64,000 nt of DNA from an uncultured Oscillospiraceae bacterium (GTDB lineage: Bacteria > Bacillota > Clostridia > Oscillospirales > Oscillospiraceae). The stretch's first letter is position 1. Every line of letters starts with the position of its first letter. The notes below the pieces were generated by a model. It searched no databases. It was not told the origin of the DNA and worked only from the letters and a program-made list of their open reading frames with translations. The stretch spans positions 114,830-178,829 of the forward strand of contig CANROC010000005.1 of NCBI GenBank assembly GCA_947632175.1, read 5' to 3'. This document shows, piece by piece, positions 1-10,882 of this stretch. The translations under genes were made by a program, and so were the position numbers.

Positions 1-1109
1 TGGAGGAAGCCAAGAGCTACCTCATCGCCAATGTGGAGGCCGAATGCACCCACGAGGCCGCCATGAAGGTCAAGGAGGTCGAGGCAAAATACAAGGAGGA
101 GGCCGACGAGAAGGCGCGGGAGATCATCACCCTGGCGATCCAGCGCTGCGCCGCCGACCATGTGGCCGAAGCTACCGTCAGTGTGGTTCCCCTGCCCAAT
201 GACGAGATGAAGGGCCGCATCATCGGCCGCGAGGGCCGCAACATCCGCTCCATCGAGACGCTCACCGGCGTGGACCTCATCATCGACGACACGCCGGAGG
301 CCATCACCGTCTCCAGCTTCGACCCGGTGCGGCGGGAGATTGCGCGGCTCGCGCTGGAGAAGCTCATCCAGGACGGCCGCATCCACCCCACCCGCATCGA
401 GGAGATGGTGGAGAAGGCCCGCCGGGAGGTGGACGCCACCATCAAGGCCGAGGGCGAGCGCGCCGTCTTTGAGACGGGCGTCCGGGGCCTGCACCCGGAG
501 CTCATCAAGCTCCTGGGGCGCATGAAGTACCGCACCAGCTACGGCCAGAACGTGCTCAACCACTCCAAGGAGGTCGCCTACATCGCGGGACTCCTGGCCT
601 CCGAGCTGGGCGTGGACGTGGCCACCGCCAAGCGCGCGGGGCTCCTCCACGACCTGGGCAAGTCCGTGGACCACGAGATGGAGGGCAGCCACGTCCAGCT
701 GGGCGTGGAGCTGGCCCGCCGGTACCGTGAGAGCGACGAGGTCATCCACGCCATCGAGGCCCACCACGGCGACGTGGAGCCCCACACCGTCATCGCCTGC
801 CTCGTCCAGGCCGCAGACACCATCTCCGCCGCCCGCCCCGGCGCACGGCGCGAGAACATCGAAAACTACATCAAGCGTCTGGAGAAGCTGGAGGAGCTCA
901 CCAGCTCCTTCAAGGGCGTGGAGACAAGCTACGCCATCCAGGCCGGCCGCGAGATCCGCATCATGGTCAAGCCCGAGGAGGTCTCCGAGGACGATATGGT
1001 CCTCCTGGCCCGGGAGATCGCCCGGAAGATCGAGGCCGAGCTCGAGTACCCCGGCCAGATCAAGGTCAACCTCTTCCGGGAGACCAAGGCCGTGGAATAC
1101 GCCAAATAG
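1..1109 (+). CDS. rny: Ribonuclease Y, C-terminal part (5' end outside window)
   Basis: RNase Y is a membrane-anchored endoribonuclease that initiates mRNA decay in Firmicutes. The open frame runs in from the left edge (first full codon at base 3), so the N-terminal membrane anchor and most of the coiled coil are missing. The visible part begins in charged helix, then shows the KH domain ([15 protein letters not shown], about codon 70) and the HD phosphohydrolase domain with [10 protein letters not shown] (about codon 217) and the downstream AHHGDVEP segment. It ends in the conserved C-terminal region with IKVNLFRE. The stop is followed within a few bases by repeat element E1. Identification is firm. 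Confidence 0.96.
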   Translation, partial: EEAKSYLIANVEAECTHEAAMKVKEVEAKYKEEADEKAREIITLAIQRCAADHVAEATVSVVPLPNDEMKGRIIGREGRNIRSIETLTGVDLIIDDTPEAITVSSFDPVRREIARLALEKLIQDGRIHPTRIEEMVEKARREVDATIKAEGERAVFETGVRGLHPELIKLLGRMKYRTSYGQNVLNHSKEVAYIAGLLASELGVDVATAKRAGLLHDLGKSVDHEMEGSHVQLGVELARRYRESDEVIHAIEAHHGDVEPHTVIACLVQAADTISAARPGARRENIENYIKRLEKLEELTSSFKGVETSYAIQAGREIRIMVKPEEVSEDDMVLLAREIARKIEAELEYPGQIKVNLFRETKAVEYAK

Positions 1110-1112
1110 TCC

Positions 1113-1286
1113 GGCAAAAAAGGCCGCTGGCCTTTTCCGCCAAAGGGGAACGCGCGAAACCTCCGTCTCAAATTCCGCGGAATTTGAGACGGAGGTTTCT
1201 GCTGTCTCCCCGCGCGCGCCCTCGCCGTCTCTGATGCCGCTTTCTTCTGATGTGCGTATTATACCACAAAATAAGCAATTTGTCAA
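1113..1286 (-). repeat. E element copy E1 (structured repeat with convergent promoter)
   Basis: Begins next to the rny stop with a small gene-proximal hairpin (AAGGCC/GGCCTT type), then a perfect 20-bp stem closed by CGCG at 1156-1199. It ends with a minus-strand promoter at 1258-1286. The conserved box GGAATTTTTTCCGACG and hairpin D found in other copies are deleted here. The promoter reads back toward the 3' end of rny. Same family as 1838-2097, 20126-20279, 28017-28206, 34953-35142 and 48349-48599. Confidence 0.8.
1258..1286 (-). promoter_or_regulatory. Consensus sigma-A promoter within E1
   Basis: On the minus strand it reads TTGACA, 17 bp, TATAAT, with TGTGG just before the -10 (extended -10). 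It would transcribe the 1156-1199 palindrome and the antisense of the rny 3' end. The same promoter sequence recurs at 1838, 6223, 19923 and 48571. Confidence 0.75.
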
Positions 1287-1837
1287 TCATTTTTTAGTAT
1301 TTTGAAGTATTTTTTGTAGGGCCAGGTTCCAAACCCGCCCGCGCTTTTTGATACCGCCCTGTCAACCCACGCTCGCTCCCCCCCCTGTCCCCCTCCTACG
1401 AGGAGGGGGCGAAAAAGGTTTGCGGCTGACGCCGCATTCTTAGATTTGCCCGCGCGGCGGGGACGGGGGACGGGCGGACACATGGGTCTGCCCCTACATT
1501 TTCCAAATCACATTCCATCAACGCCGTACGGCCCGCCGTCCCCGGCGGCCCCCGTTCCGACAACATCCAATGTAGGTTAAATGGGATAACCCTCCATATC
1601 CCCCCGTAGGGGCGGACCCATGTGTCCGCCCGTGCCACGTTTCGTGACGGGAACGGTTCCGATAAATGACGCCCCCCCGTCTTAGGGCCCCCTCCTACGA
1701 GGAGGGGGCTAAAAAGGTTGCGGCTTCGCCGCATTTTTGTATTTTCCCGCGCGGCGGGGACGGGGGACGAAGGACGGGGGGACGGGCGGGTTTGGAACCC
1801 GCCCCTACAAAAAATACTTACGAATACTAAAAAATAC
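1287..1837. repeat. Composite intergenic repeat block
   Basis: No plausible gene. The block holds at least five GTAGGGG-type hairpin modules (near 1317, 1475, 1529, 1606 and 1783). It also has two copies of the CCCCCTCCTACGAGGAGGGGG hairpin followed by a GCGGC..GCCGC hairpin (1385-1435 and 1690-1735). Open frames here run through repeats shared with other gaps and are not credible genes. Confidence 0.75.
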
Positions 1838-1866
1838 TTGACAAATCACTCGTTTTGTGGTATAAT
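1838..1866 (+). promoter_or_regulatory. Consensus sigma-A promoter within E2
   Basis: TTGACA at 1838-1843, 17-bp spacer, TATAAT at 1861-1866, preceded by TGTGG. This is a perfect consensus promoter with no protein gene in its direction, so it should produce the structured E RNA. Confidence 0.8.
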
Positions 1867-2097
1867 ACGCACAACAGAAGAAAGCGGACAAAATCTCCCA
1901 TCGAGCCATTTTTTCCGGCGGCATGTACGTCGGAAAAAATTCCTTTTGTTTTGCGGAGTGTGCGGCCCCTACGGGGCCGTGCGTGGAGCAAAACAGCAGG
2001 AAAGCCCTCCACGAAAGGTCCGCAGACCTTTCGTGGAGGGCTTTCCGCATGTTTCCCTTTGGCATTTGAAAGCCGCGAAGCGGCCTTCAAATGCCAG
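1838..2097 (+). repeat. E element copy E2 (complete)
   Basis: The most complete copy. In order from the promoter: promoter 1838-1866; hairpin C 1908-1940 (ATTTTTTCCG / CGGAAAAAAT); hairpin D 1948-1994 (GTTTTGC / GCAAAAC with an inner GGCCCC..GGGGCC stem); hairpin B 1999-2046, a perfect 22-bp stem with loop CGCA; hairpin A about 2061-2096 next to the acpP stop. Transcription from the promoter would run antisense into acpP. Hairpin A could also serve as the acpP terminator. Confidence 0.85.
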
Positions 2098-2328
2098 TTA
2101 AGCCAGCTTTAGTTTCTCCACCAGCGCGGCGAAGTCGGCGACGGTCTGGATGCCCTCCAGGGAGTCCTGGGGGATCATGATGCCGAAGTGGTCCTCCACC
2201 TCAGAGACGAACTCCACCAGGTCCAGGGAGTCGATGTCCAGGTCGGTGCGAAGGTTGGTCTCGGGGGTGACGGCGTCCTCGTCCAGATCGAGGGTGCTGA
2301 CCATGATGTCACGAATTTCTTCAAACAT
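2098..2328 (-). CDS. acpP: Acyl carrier protein
   Basis: A 76-residue acidic protein that carries acyl chains on a 4'-phosphopantetheine arm during fatty acid synthesis in the cytosol. The attachment site DIDSLDLVEF is at about residues 32-41, with Ser34 the modified residue. The length is normal for the family. A strong AGGAGGT lies 9 bases before the ATG. It sits 25 bp after khpB and probably belongs to the rpmH-khpB transcript, an unusual place for acpP, which is more often near plsX or fab genes. It ends against element E2. Confidence 0.95.
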   Translation of the reverse strand: MFEEIRDIMVSTLDLDEDAVTPETNLRTDLDIDSLDLVEFVSEVEDHFGIMIPQDSLEGIQTVADFAALVEKLKLA

Positions 2329-2353
2329 AGTGCGTACCTCCTAAAGGATTGAT

Positions 2354-3301
2354 TTACGACCACTCCTTGACCGTCTTGTCCACCGGGGGCTTCTCGGGGG
2401 CGGGGGCGGCGGGGGAGCCGAAGTTGGCGCGGCTGGCGTAGCCGCCGTTGGAGCTGCGGCGGGGGCGGCTGTCCCGGCGCTCATCCCGGCGGGGCGGGCG
2501 GGAGTCCGTCCGCTCGTAGGTGTCCCGGGGGGCCGTGGAGGCCTCGTAGGCCACCACCACGCGGCGGTTGGGCTCGGTGCCGGTGGAATAGGTGGTGACG
2601 CCGGGGTAGTCCTGAAGCGCCGTGTGGATGACGTGGCGCTCGTAGGCGTTCATGGGCTCCAGGGTCTGGTTGCGGCGGTAGCGGACCACCTTGGCGGCGG
2701 TCTTCTTGGCCACGGCGGTGAGGGTGTCAGCCCGCTTGGCGCGGTAATTCTCCGCGTCCACGTTGACGCGGGTGCGCTCGTCGGAGCCGTTGTTGAGCAT
2801 GTAGTTGGTCAGATGCTGGATGGCGTCCAGCGTCTCGCCCCGGCGGCCGATGAGGGCGCCCACCTTCTCGCCGGAGAGCTCCACGCTCACGGTGTTGTCC
2901 TCGGCGCTGTAAACGGCGTCCACCTGGGCCTCCACGCCCATGCGCTCAAAAAGGCCCAGCAGGAAGGTACGGACCCGCTCCACCTCATTGCCCTCGGGGA
3001 CGCCCTTGGGGGCGGCGGGCTTGGACGGAGCCGGCTTTTCGGCGGCCTTGGGGGTCTTGGGAGCCTTGGGGGCGGGCTTGGGGGCGGGCTTGGGGGCGGG
3101 CGCGGGGGCCGGCTCCTCATCGGGGACCTCATAGGTCACACGGACCTTGGCGGGGCTGGCGCCGATGCCGAAGAAGCCGGACTTGGCCCGCTCCAGGACG
3201 GTGACGGACACATCGGCGTCCTCGGTAAGCCCCAGCTGCTCCAGGGCGGCGCGGCGGGCATCGTCCTCGGTCTTGCCGGTAGTCTCGATGGATCTTATCA
3301 T
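2354..3301 (-). CDS. khpB: RNA-binding protein KhpB (Jag / SpoIIIJ-associated)
   Basis: A 315-residue protein in three parts. The Jag-N domain (residues 1-58) starts MIRSIETTGKTEDDAR and contains the KSGFFGIG motif. A long Ala/Pro/Lys linker (about 62-105) is built from PAPKP-type units. The C-terminal KH domain (GALIGRRGETLDAI, about 150) and R3H domain (NAYERHVIH) follow, then a disordered Arg-rich tail. Jag proteins bind RNA and work with KhpA and the YidC insertase in cell-envelope control. The start codon overlaps the yidC stop by 4 bp (ATGA), indicating translational coupling. Confidence 0.93.
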   Translation of the reverse strand: MIRSIETTGKTEDDARRAALEQLGLTEDADVSVTVLERAKSGFFGIGASPAKVRVTYEVPDEEPAPAPAPKPAPKPAPKAPKTPKAAEKPAPSKPAAPKGVPEGNEVERVRTFLLGLFERMGVEAQVDAVYSAEDNTVSVELSGEKVGALIGRRGETLDAIQHLTNYMLNNGSDERTRVNVDAENYRAKRADTLTAVAKKTAAKVVRYRRNQTLEPMNAYERHVIHTALQDYPGVTTYSTGTEPNRRVVVAYEASTAPRDTYERTDSRPPRRDERRDSRPRRSSNGGYASRANFGSPAAPAPEKPPVDKTVKEWS

Positions 3302-4656
3302 ATGCTTTCCTTTCCTTCTTCCTCGCCGTCCGCGTCCTCGGGCTTTTCCGGAGACGGGGCGGGCGTTTCGTCAGGTGCTGTGTCTGTGGGTTCAGAGGGA
3401 AGCGCGGCGGCGGAGAGCTTCTCCTGGAGCTCCTCGGAGAGGGACTCGTCGATCTGGGAGGAATCCTCCGTGGCGCCCTCCACGCCGTTTCTGGCATAGC
3501 GCTCCGGGTCGTAGGCGCGGCCCCGGGCGTAGCGGCGGGCGCCCACGCGGGAGGGCTCGTACGCCGGCTCCTCCGGGTTCTGGGCGCGCTGCCACTCCAG
3601 CGCCTTGCCGGCGGCCTCGGTCTTGCGTTTTTGCTGCTGCTTGCGCTTGGAGGTGTTCTCCGCCTCCCGGCCGGCGTTCTCGGCGCGGCGGCGTTCCGCC
3701 TCCTGACGCTTGGCCTCCAGCTCCGCCTCCCGGGCCTTGCGCTTTTCCTCGGCCTCGGCAAACTCCACCAGCATGGTCTTGGCGTAGAGCTTGGTGAGGA
3801 AGACGTCCACCAGGATACTCACCACGGAGTTCACGATCCAGTACACGCCCATGGCCGCGGGCCACATGAAGGCGAAGACCAGGGACATGACGGGCCCGAT
3901 GATGATCATCATCAGGGAGTTGTTGGCCTTCTCCTGTTCGGGGGAGACGCCGCCGGGCAGGCCCCGCTGGAGCCACACGGAGATCTTGGTGGACAGCCAC
4001 ATGAAGAGGGCCGCCAGGATCGGGATGAGGAAGAGCCCCAGCGCCGGCCACCATTTGGAGGCGGCGGACCAGTCAAATTCCCAGATGTGCCAGTTGGGGA
4101 TGGCCGACAGGTCCAGGCCCAGGACGGTGAAGTCCATGTCCCGGAGGCCCTTGACGCCCAGACTGCTGAAGACGTCGAAATGCTCGTGGATGAACTTGAC
4201 GGCGGGGATCTGGTTGTACTCCATGTTGGCAAGGCCGGAGAACTGCAACTCCTCCAGAGCGTTGTAGATGACGCCGCCCTTGGCTATGGCGCTGTCCGCC
4301 ACGCCCATCATCACGGTGAGGGGCTTGCGGATGGCCTGGTAGAGGGCCAGCAGGATGGGGAGGGGCAGAAGCGACCAAAGGCACCCGGACATGGGGCTGA
4401 CGCCGGCCTCCCGGTAGACGCGCTGCATCTCCTGGTTGAGCTTTTGCTGGTTGCCGGCGTGCTTCTTCTGGAGCTCCCGGATCTCCGGCTGGAGCACCTG
4501 CTGGCGCATCATGCCCTTCTTGCTCTTCATCTGGAAGGGCATGAGCAGGAGCTTGACGATGACCGTGAAGAGCACGATGGCGATGAGGTAGTTGTGGGTG
4601 ATGTTGTAGAGGAACATCAGCAGCAGGCCAAAGGGCCTTGCGATTGCGTCTAACAT
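3298..4656 (-). CDS. yidC: Membrane protein insertase YidC/OxaA
   Basis: A 452-residue polytopic membrane protein that inserts proteins into the cytoplasmic membrane with or without SecYEG. Hydrophobic segments are at about residues 8-40, 95-115, 195-225 and 245-275. The cytosolic loop MKSKKGMMRQQVLQPEIRELQKK, of which the first part follows TM1 directly, is the family signature. The C-terminal 170 residues are long, charged and coiled, as in many Gram-positive homologues. There is no obvious lipoprotein signal peptide. Upstream neighbours are yidD and rnpA, and downstream it overlaps khpB. Confidence 0.95.
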   Translation of the reverse strand: MLDAIARPFGLLLMFLYNITHNYLIAIVLFTVIVKLLLMPFQMKSKKGMMRQQVLQPEIRELQKKHAGNQQKLNQEMQRVYREAGVSPMSGCLWSLLPLPILLALYQAIRKPLTVMMGVADSAIAKGGVIYNALEELQFSGLANMEYNQIPAVKFIHEHFDVFSSLGVKGLRDMDFTVLGLDLSAIPNWHIWEFDWSAASKWWPALGLFLIPILAALFMWLSTKISVWLQRGLPGGVSPEQEKANNSLMMIIIGPVMSLVFAFMWPAAMGVYWIVNSVVSILVDVFLTKLYAKTMLVEFAEAEEKRKAREAELEAKRQEAERRRAENAGREAENTSKRKQQQKRKTEAAGKALEWQRAQNPEEPAYEPSRVGARRYARGRAYDPERYARNGVEGATEDSSQIDESLSEELQEKLSAAALPSEPTDTAPDETPAPSPEKPEDADGEEEGKESI

Positions 4657-4680
4657 GTGTTCACTCCAATTCTGATGTGT

Positions 4681-4896
4681 TTAGGGTACGGGGTCGTAGG
4701 GGTCGTAATTGCGGTTAAAGGGATTGCAGCGGCACACGCGCTTCACCGCCAGCCACCCGCCCTTGAGAGCGCCGTACTTGGTGACGGCCTCCAGCGCGTA
4801 GGCCGAGCAGGTGGGGATGAAGCGGCAGCAGGGCGGACGGAGGGGAGAGATGTTCTTCCGGTAGAAGCGGATGAGGAAGATGAGGAGCTTTTTCAT
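4681..4896 (-). CDS. yidD: Membrane protein insertion efficiency factor YidD
   Basis: A 71-residue protein with an amphipathic N-terminus and the conserved core [19 protein letters not shown] (residues 19-37), followed by RVCRCNPF. YidD assists YidC at the inner face of the membrane. It overlaps rnpA by 4 bp and precedes yidC by 24 bp, the standard order of the rpmH cluster. Confidence 0.95.
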   Translation of the reverse strand: MKKLLIFLIRFYRKNISPLRPPCCRFIPTCSAYALEAVTKYGALKGGWLAVKRVCRCNPFNRNYDPYDPVP

Positions 4897-5228
4897 ACAA
4901 GCGCCTCCAGCTTCCCGGCCAGCGCCAGCAGCTCTTCCTCCAGCACCCGGTAGGGCGCCTCCACGCCCCGGCCCCGGACGACGATGACCATGTCCACGCC
5001 CCGGCGAAATTTTCCCTCGTTGAGGCGGTAGATCTCCCGGAGCCTCCGGCGGACCCGGTTGCGCTTCACGGCGTGGGCCAGCTTGGCGCTGACGGTGATG
5101 CCCACCCGGTTCTCCTCCCGCCGGCGCAGGCGGACGTAGAGCACAAGATGACGCCCCGCCGCGCTCTGGCCCTTGGCGTAAAGGCGGCGAAACTCAAAAT
5201 TTTCCTTGAGCGATGTGGAAAACTCCAT
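4893..5228 (-). CDS. rnpA: Ribonuclease P protein component
   Basis: A 111-residue basic protein that binds RNase P RNA and helps cleave tRNA 5' leaders. The family motif ([14 protein letters not shown]) is at about residues 54-67, and FRRLYAKG is near the N-terminus. It lies between rpmH and yidD as in most bacteria. Confidence 0.95.
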   Translation of the reverse strand: MEFSTSLKENFEFRRLYAKGQSAAGRHLVLYVRLRRREENRVGITVSAKLAHAVKRNRVRRRLREIYRLNEGKFRRGVDMVIVVRGRGVEAPYRVLEEELLALAGKLEALV

Positions 5229-5321
5229 CCTGCGACCTCGTCAAACTGTCCGTAAACTCCCGTAGGGCGAGTTGCCCCGCCCTTTTTTAAACCGCAATAT
5301 TCGATTGGGCGGCTGCCCCCA

Positions 5322-5456
5322 TCAGTGGGTCAGTCTGGCGCGGCCCTTCGCGCGGCGGCGGGCCAAGACCTTGCGGCCGTTGGCGGTGGCCATTCTCTTG
5401 CGGAAGCCGTGCTCCTTGGAGCGGTGAAGCTTCTTGGGCTGATAGGTCCTCTTCAT
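5322..5456 (-). CDS. rpmH: 50S ribosomal protein L34
   Basis: A 44-residue, very basic protein beginning [20 protein letters not shown], the L34 signature, and ending [19 protein letters not shown] lies upstream of the ATG at suitable spacing. It heads the rpmH-rnpA-yidD-yidC-khpB-acpP cluster. In many bacteria rpmH lies beside dnaA and oriC. Here the upstream side is repeat DNA and another gene set, with no dnaA. Confidence 0.96.
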   Translation of the reverse strand: MKRTYQPKKLHRSKEHGFRKRMATANGRKVLARRRAKGRARLTH

Positions 5457-5553
5457 GCGGTGACACCTCCATTAAAATAGTGTTTTATACTCGACATCGG
5501 GCCGGCGGCCCGAAGCAGTAGCGCATCACGCGGCGCACAGCCGCGGGCATTCT

Positions 5554-5583
5554 ATTTTACCGTATGGGAGCCGCACTTGTCAA
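5554..5583 (-). promoter_or_regulatory. rpmH operon promoter
   Basis: On the minus strand TTGACA (5578-5583), 18-bp spacer, TAAAAT (5554-5559), about 100 bp upstream of the rpmH start. A GC-rich inverted repeat (GGGCCGGCGGCCCG, near 5499-5512) lies in the leader. Confidence 0.7.
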
Positions 5584-6222
5584 CAAAAATTTTGAAAGCG
5601 CGGGAAATTTCGGGGGAGAGAGAGAGGAAAAAGGCGGCGCGAAGGCGAAATTGAATATAAACGCGGCGAAGCCGCAACCTTTTTGAAAGGCTCTCTTTCG
5701 TAAAGGGAGCTGTCGAGCGAAGCGAGACTGAGGGATCGAAGGTGTCAATACCGCTGCCGTCATCCCACCTTCGCTGCCCCCCTGCCCCCCTCCTACGAGG
5801 AGGGGGCTTAAAAAGGTTTGCGCCTGCGGCGCATTCTTTGATATCCGCGCGGCGGGGACGGGGAACGAGGGACGAAAGGCGGGCGGGTTTGGAACCCGCC
5901 CCTACAGTTTTTGGAATACTTTCAATCAACGCCGTAGGGGCCGCCACTCCTGGCGGCCCGCGTTTCGATGACCTCCGGTGTCGGTTGAATGGTATAACCT
6001 TCCATATTCCCTGTAGGGGCGGGTTCTAAACCCGCCCGTGCTACGTTGCGTGACGGGAACGGTTCCTATATACGGCACCACCCCCGACACCTTAGCCCCT
6101 CCAACGGAGGGGACAGCCGCGAAGCGGCAGGGGTGGTTCCGTGCGGCGGCGGGCCCTTCCGGCGCTTCGCGCCACCTCCCCCAAGGGGGGGTTAAAAATA
6201 ATTTCGTTTTACTAAAAAATAC
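5584..6222. repeat. Composite intergenic repeat block
   Basis: Gene-free. It contains the GGCTCCCTTTCGTAAAGGG / GTCGAGCGAAGCGAGACTGAGGG repeat (5690-5740), a CCCCCTCCTACGAGGAGGGGG hairpin (5785-5808), and GTAGGGG modules near 5882, 5934 and 6013 separated by the conserved spacer TCGATGACCTCCG..GGTTGAATGG. A related CCCCTCCAACGGAGGGG repeat follows (6105-6190). No cluster of DnaA boxes was seen, despite the proximity of rpmH. Confidence 0.7.
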
Positions 6223-6251
6223 TTGACAAATCGCCTCTTTTGTGGTATAAT
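6223..6251 (+). promoter_or_regulatory. Solitary E-type promoter copy
   Basis: TTGACA (6223-6228), 17 bp, TATAAT (6246-6251), with the TTTTGTGG context shared by the E-element promoters. There are no E hairpins downstream. Transcription would run antisense through the ferritin-like gene at 6297-6797. Confidence 0.7.
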
Positions 6252-6270
6252 ACGGTCAATGAAGACGAAG

Positions 6271-6290
6271 CCCCCGCCGGGGGGCGGGGG
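6271..6290 (-). terminator. GC-rich hairpin after the ferritin-like gene
   Basis: CCCCCGCC, loop GGGG, GGCGGGGG, placed 7 bp beyond the stop codon of the minus-strand gene. Only a weak T-rich tract follows, so termination is likely but not certain. Confidence 0.45.
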
Positions 6291-6296
6291 GTGCAG

Positions 6297-6797
6297 TCAG
6301 GTGATGGTGCCGGCGATGATGCGGCGCAGGACGGCGGCGTGGGCGCGTTCGCGGCGGGCCAGGCGTTGGTAGAGGCGTCTCAGGGCGCAGTCGGGGAGGG
6401 ATTGGGCCTCCCGGTCGTAGGCGTCGGCGTTCATAAGCTCGGCGGCGTAGGCGTCCCGCAGGGCCCGGATGAGGTAGAGGACATCCTGACGGGCGCGGGG
6501 CACGGCCACGGTGTCGCCGGTGAGGATGAGGTACTCGGTCTGGAGGGCCTTTTCCGTGTCCCGCTCCTCGCGGGCCATGGCGTGGAGCTCCCGGTGGGCC
6601 CTTGTCCCCGCCGTCTTCATCGCCAGGAGCGCGTATATCCTCCCGGCGGCCGCCGCGCGGAGGATGAAAGTCCTCAGCGCCGGGGCCTCCCGGGGTTTTT
6701 CGCCGGAGTCCGGCTCCGGCGGCGCCGGCACGGACACGCCGGCACGCTCAAGGGCGCTGCCGATGAGGCGGCTGTCTATGCTCAAGTCGTTTTCCAT
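6297..6797 (-). CDS. Ferritin-like / rubrerythrin-related helical protein
   Basis: About 166 residues from an ATG at 6797; a TTG five codons upstream is an alternative start. After a Pro-rich N-terminus (to about 45), the protein is almost all helical. EERDTEKAL in one helix and ARRERAHAAVLRR (an ExxH motif) in the last helix resemble diiron-binding ferritin-like folds. The full set of metal ligands is not obvious, so activity is uncertain. No strong Shine-Dalgarno site is visible. A promoter at 6223 reads against it. The function remains unassigned. Confidence 0.6.
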   Translation of the reverse strand: MENDLSIDSRLIGSALERAGVSVPAPPEPDSGEKPREAPALRTFILRAAAAGRIYALLAMKTAGTRAHRELHAMAREERDTEKALQTEYLILTGDTVAVPRARQDVLYLIRALRDAYAAELMNADAYDREAQSLPDCALRRLYQRLARRERAHAAVLRRIIAGTIT

Positions 6798-6878
6798 GGT
6801 ACCACTGTCCAAAGCTTTTTCGCGGTTTCCCGCAAGCCATTCTATGCCGCGCCGGCTTTGGCAGTTACCGGGAAACGG

Positions 6879-7910
6879 TCACTCCGTCTCGCCGGTCATT
6901 TTCTCAATGATGAGATCGGAGGCCTGACTCTGGATCAGGTTGCACATGACGTAGGGCTTGCCGCAGGTCTCTACGGCCTGGGTGAGGCCCTCGGACTCGA
7001 TGTCCGCGTCGGTGGGGATGATGTTCTCCTGCTCGGCCACGGCCTGGAGGATCATGTACATCTCGGCGGTGGACCTGGTCTGGGCGTCCAGAAGCTCATC
7101 CAGGGAGGAGACGCCGTAGAAGTACAGGAGGAAGGTGTTGAAGTCTATGCCGTAGGCGGCGGTGTACTGGGCGGCGTTGGCGTTGACGGAGGTGCTGATG
7201 AGCTCCCGGATGGTGGAGAGGACGGAGTCGGGGATGTTGGAGATCTCGCTGGCCGCGGCGAAGACGCTGACCTCCACGCCGGCGGCGGTGACGGTCTCCT
7301 CCACGCCGTAGCCGCCGGCCACGTACCGGCTCATGTCGGAAAGGCTTGTAAAGCCGATGGCCTTGGCCTTCTCCTCTGTGACGTCCCAGATGAAGTTGAC
7401 GGTGATGTTGAAGACGGCGTCCTTGCCGTTCAGGTCCTCTTTGCCGTAGTTCTCGGGGAAGGTGACCTCGATGTCGAAGCTCTCGCCGGGGGCGTGGCCC
7501 TTGAGCTGTTCGATGAAGTCGTCGATGTAGCTGGTGTAGCCCACCACGATGTCGGCGCCCTTGCCCTGGGTACTGCCGCCGTCGAAGGGCACGTTATCGA
7601 TGCTCCCCACGTAGTCGATGTTCACGAAGTCCCCGTCGGCGATGAGGCGGTCGGAGGTGATGTGAGCAAATTCCGGCATGGTCACGTCCTCATAGGCCGG
7701 GAGCTTCACGTAGTCCAGGGCTTGCACGCCCTCGAAGAAGCCCCGTTCATCGAAGCCCTTGGAGAAGGCGGTGAGGTCCACGGCGGGCTGAGTGGTGCCG
7801 CTGGGCTCAGTGGAGCTGCCGGAGTCGCTGGGATCCGGGGCGTCCTCCCCGCAGGCGGCCAGGGAGAAAACCAGGACAAGGCCCAGAAGCAGACAAAGAA
7901 TTTTTTTCAT
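6879..7910 (-). CDS. FKBP / trigger-factor type peptidyl-prolyl isomerase lipoprotein
   Basis: About 343 residues starting MKKILCLLLGLVLVF, a signal peptide ending in a lipobox (SLAAC) near residue 20. A low-complexity Ser/Thr/Pro linker follows. The PPIase domain (about residues 85-175) contains DGDFVNIDYVGSIDNVPFDGG and the SFDIEVTFPENYG segment typical of FKBP and trigger-factor domains. The remainder is helical, like a trigger-factor C-terminal chaperone region. Probably an extracytoplasmic folding factor anchored in the membrane. The longer frame beginning ten codons upstream lacks a good ribosome binding site. Confidence 0.85.
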   Translation of the reverse strand: MKKILCLLLGLVLVFSLAACGEDAPDPSDSGSSTEPSGTTQPAVDLTAFSKGFDERGFFEGVQALDYVKLPAYEDVTMPEFAHITSDRLIADGDFVNIDYVGSIDNVPFDGGSTQGKGADIVVGYTSYIDDFIEQLKGHAPGESFDIEVTFPENYGKEDLNGKDAVFNITVNFIWDVTEEKAKAIGFTSLSDMSRYVAGGYGVEETVTAAGVEVSVFAAASEISNIPDSVLSTIRELISTSVNANAAQYTAAYGIDFNTFLLYFYGVSSLDELLDAQTRSTAEMYMILQAVAEQENIIPTDADIESEGLTQAVETCGKPYVMCNLIQSQASDLIIEKMTGETE

Positions 7911-8027
7911 GGTCTCAAACCTTTCGAATAAAGTATTCAAATTATACTAGAAGCCGGGAGCGGAAATGTGAAGTTTTTGTAAACAAGGCGCGAGACGATT
8001 TTTCTTCTTTTTTTATTGGCAAGGTTG

Positions 8028-8036
8028 TGCTATAAT
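8028..8036 (+). promoter_or_regulatory. Extended -10 promoter upstream of secA
   Basis: TGCTATAAT about 40 bp before the secA start. The -35 region is only a T-rich run, so recognition would rest on the extended -10. Confidence 0.5.
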
Positions 8037-8074
8037 GGTATCTTGTAGATTTATGAGCATGGAAGGACATGACT

Positions 8075-10876
<2,802 letters not shown>

Positions 10877-10882
10877 GAGCCC

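Noticed and set aside
1156..1199. E hairpin B read as a simple rho-independent terminator only
   Set aside because: Some copies lack a T-run and the stems covary within a larger conserved element, so terminator function alone does not explain them.
1805..2112. Short frames on both strands inside E2
   Set aside because: They overlap hairpins shared by all copies in different phases and have no consistent start or ribosome binding site.
5457..6240. Replication origin next to rpmH
   Set aside because: No cluster of DnaA boxes, no AT-rich unwinding segment and no dnaA gene were seen; the block is repeats.
6240..7931. Long plus-strand frame (over 500 codons) opposite the PPIase lipoprotein
   Set aside because: It mirrors a well-supported minus-strand gene, has Gly/Val/His-rich nonsense composition and no ribosome binding site; typical of GC-rich antisense frames.
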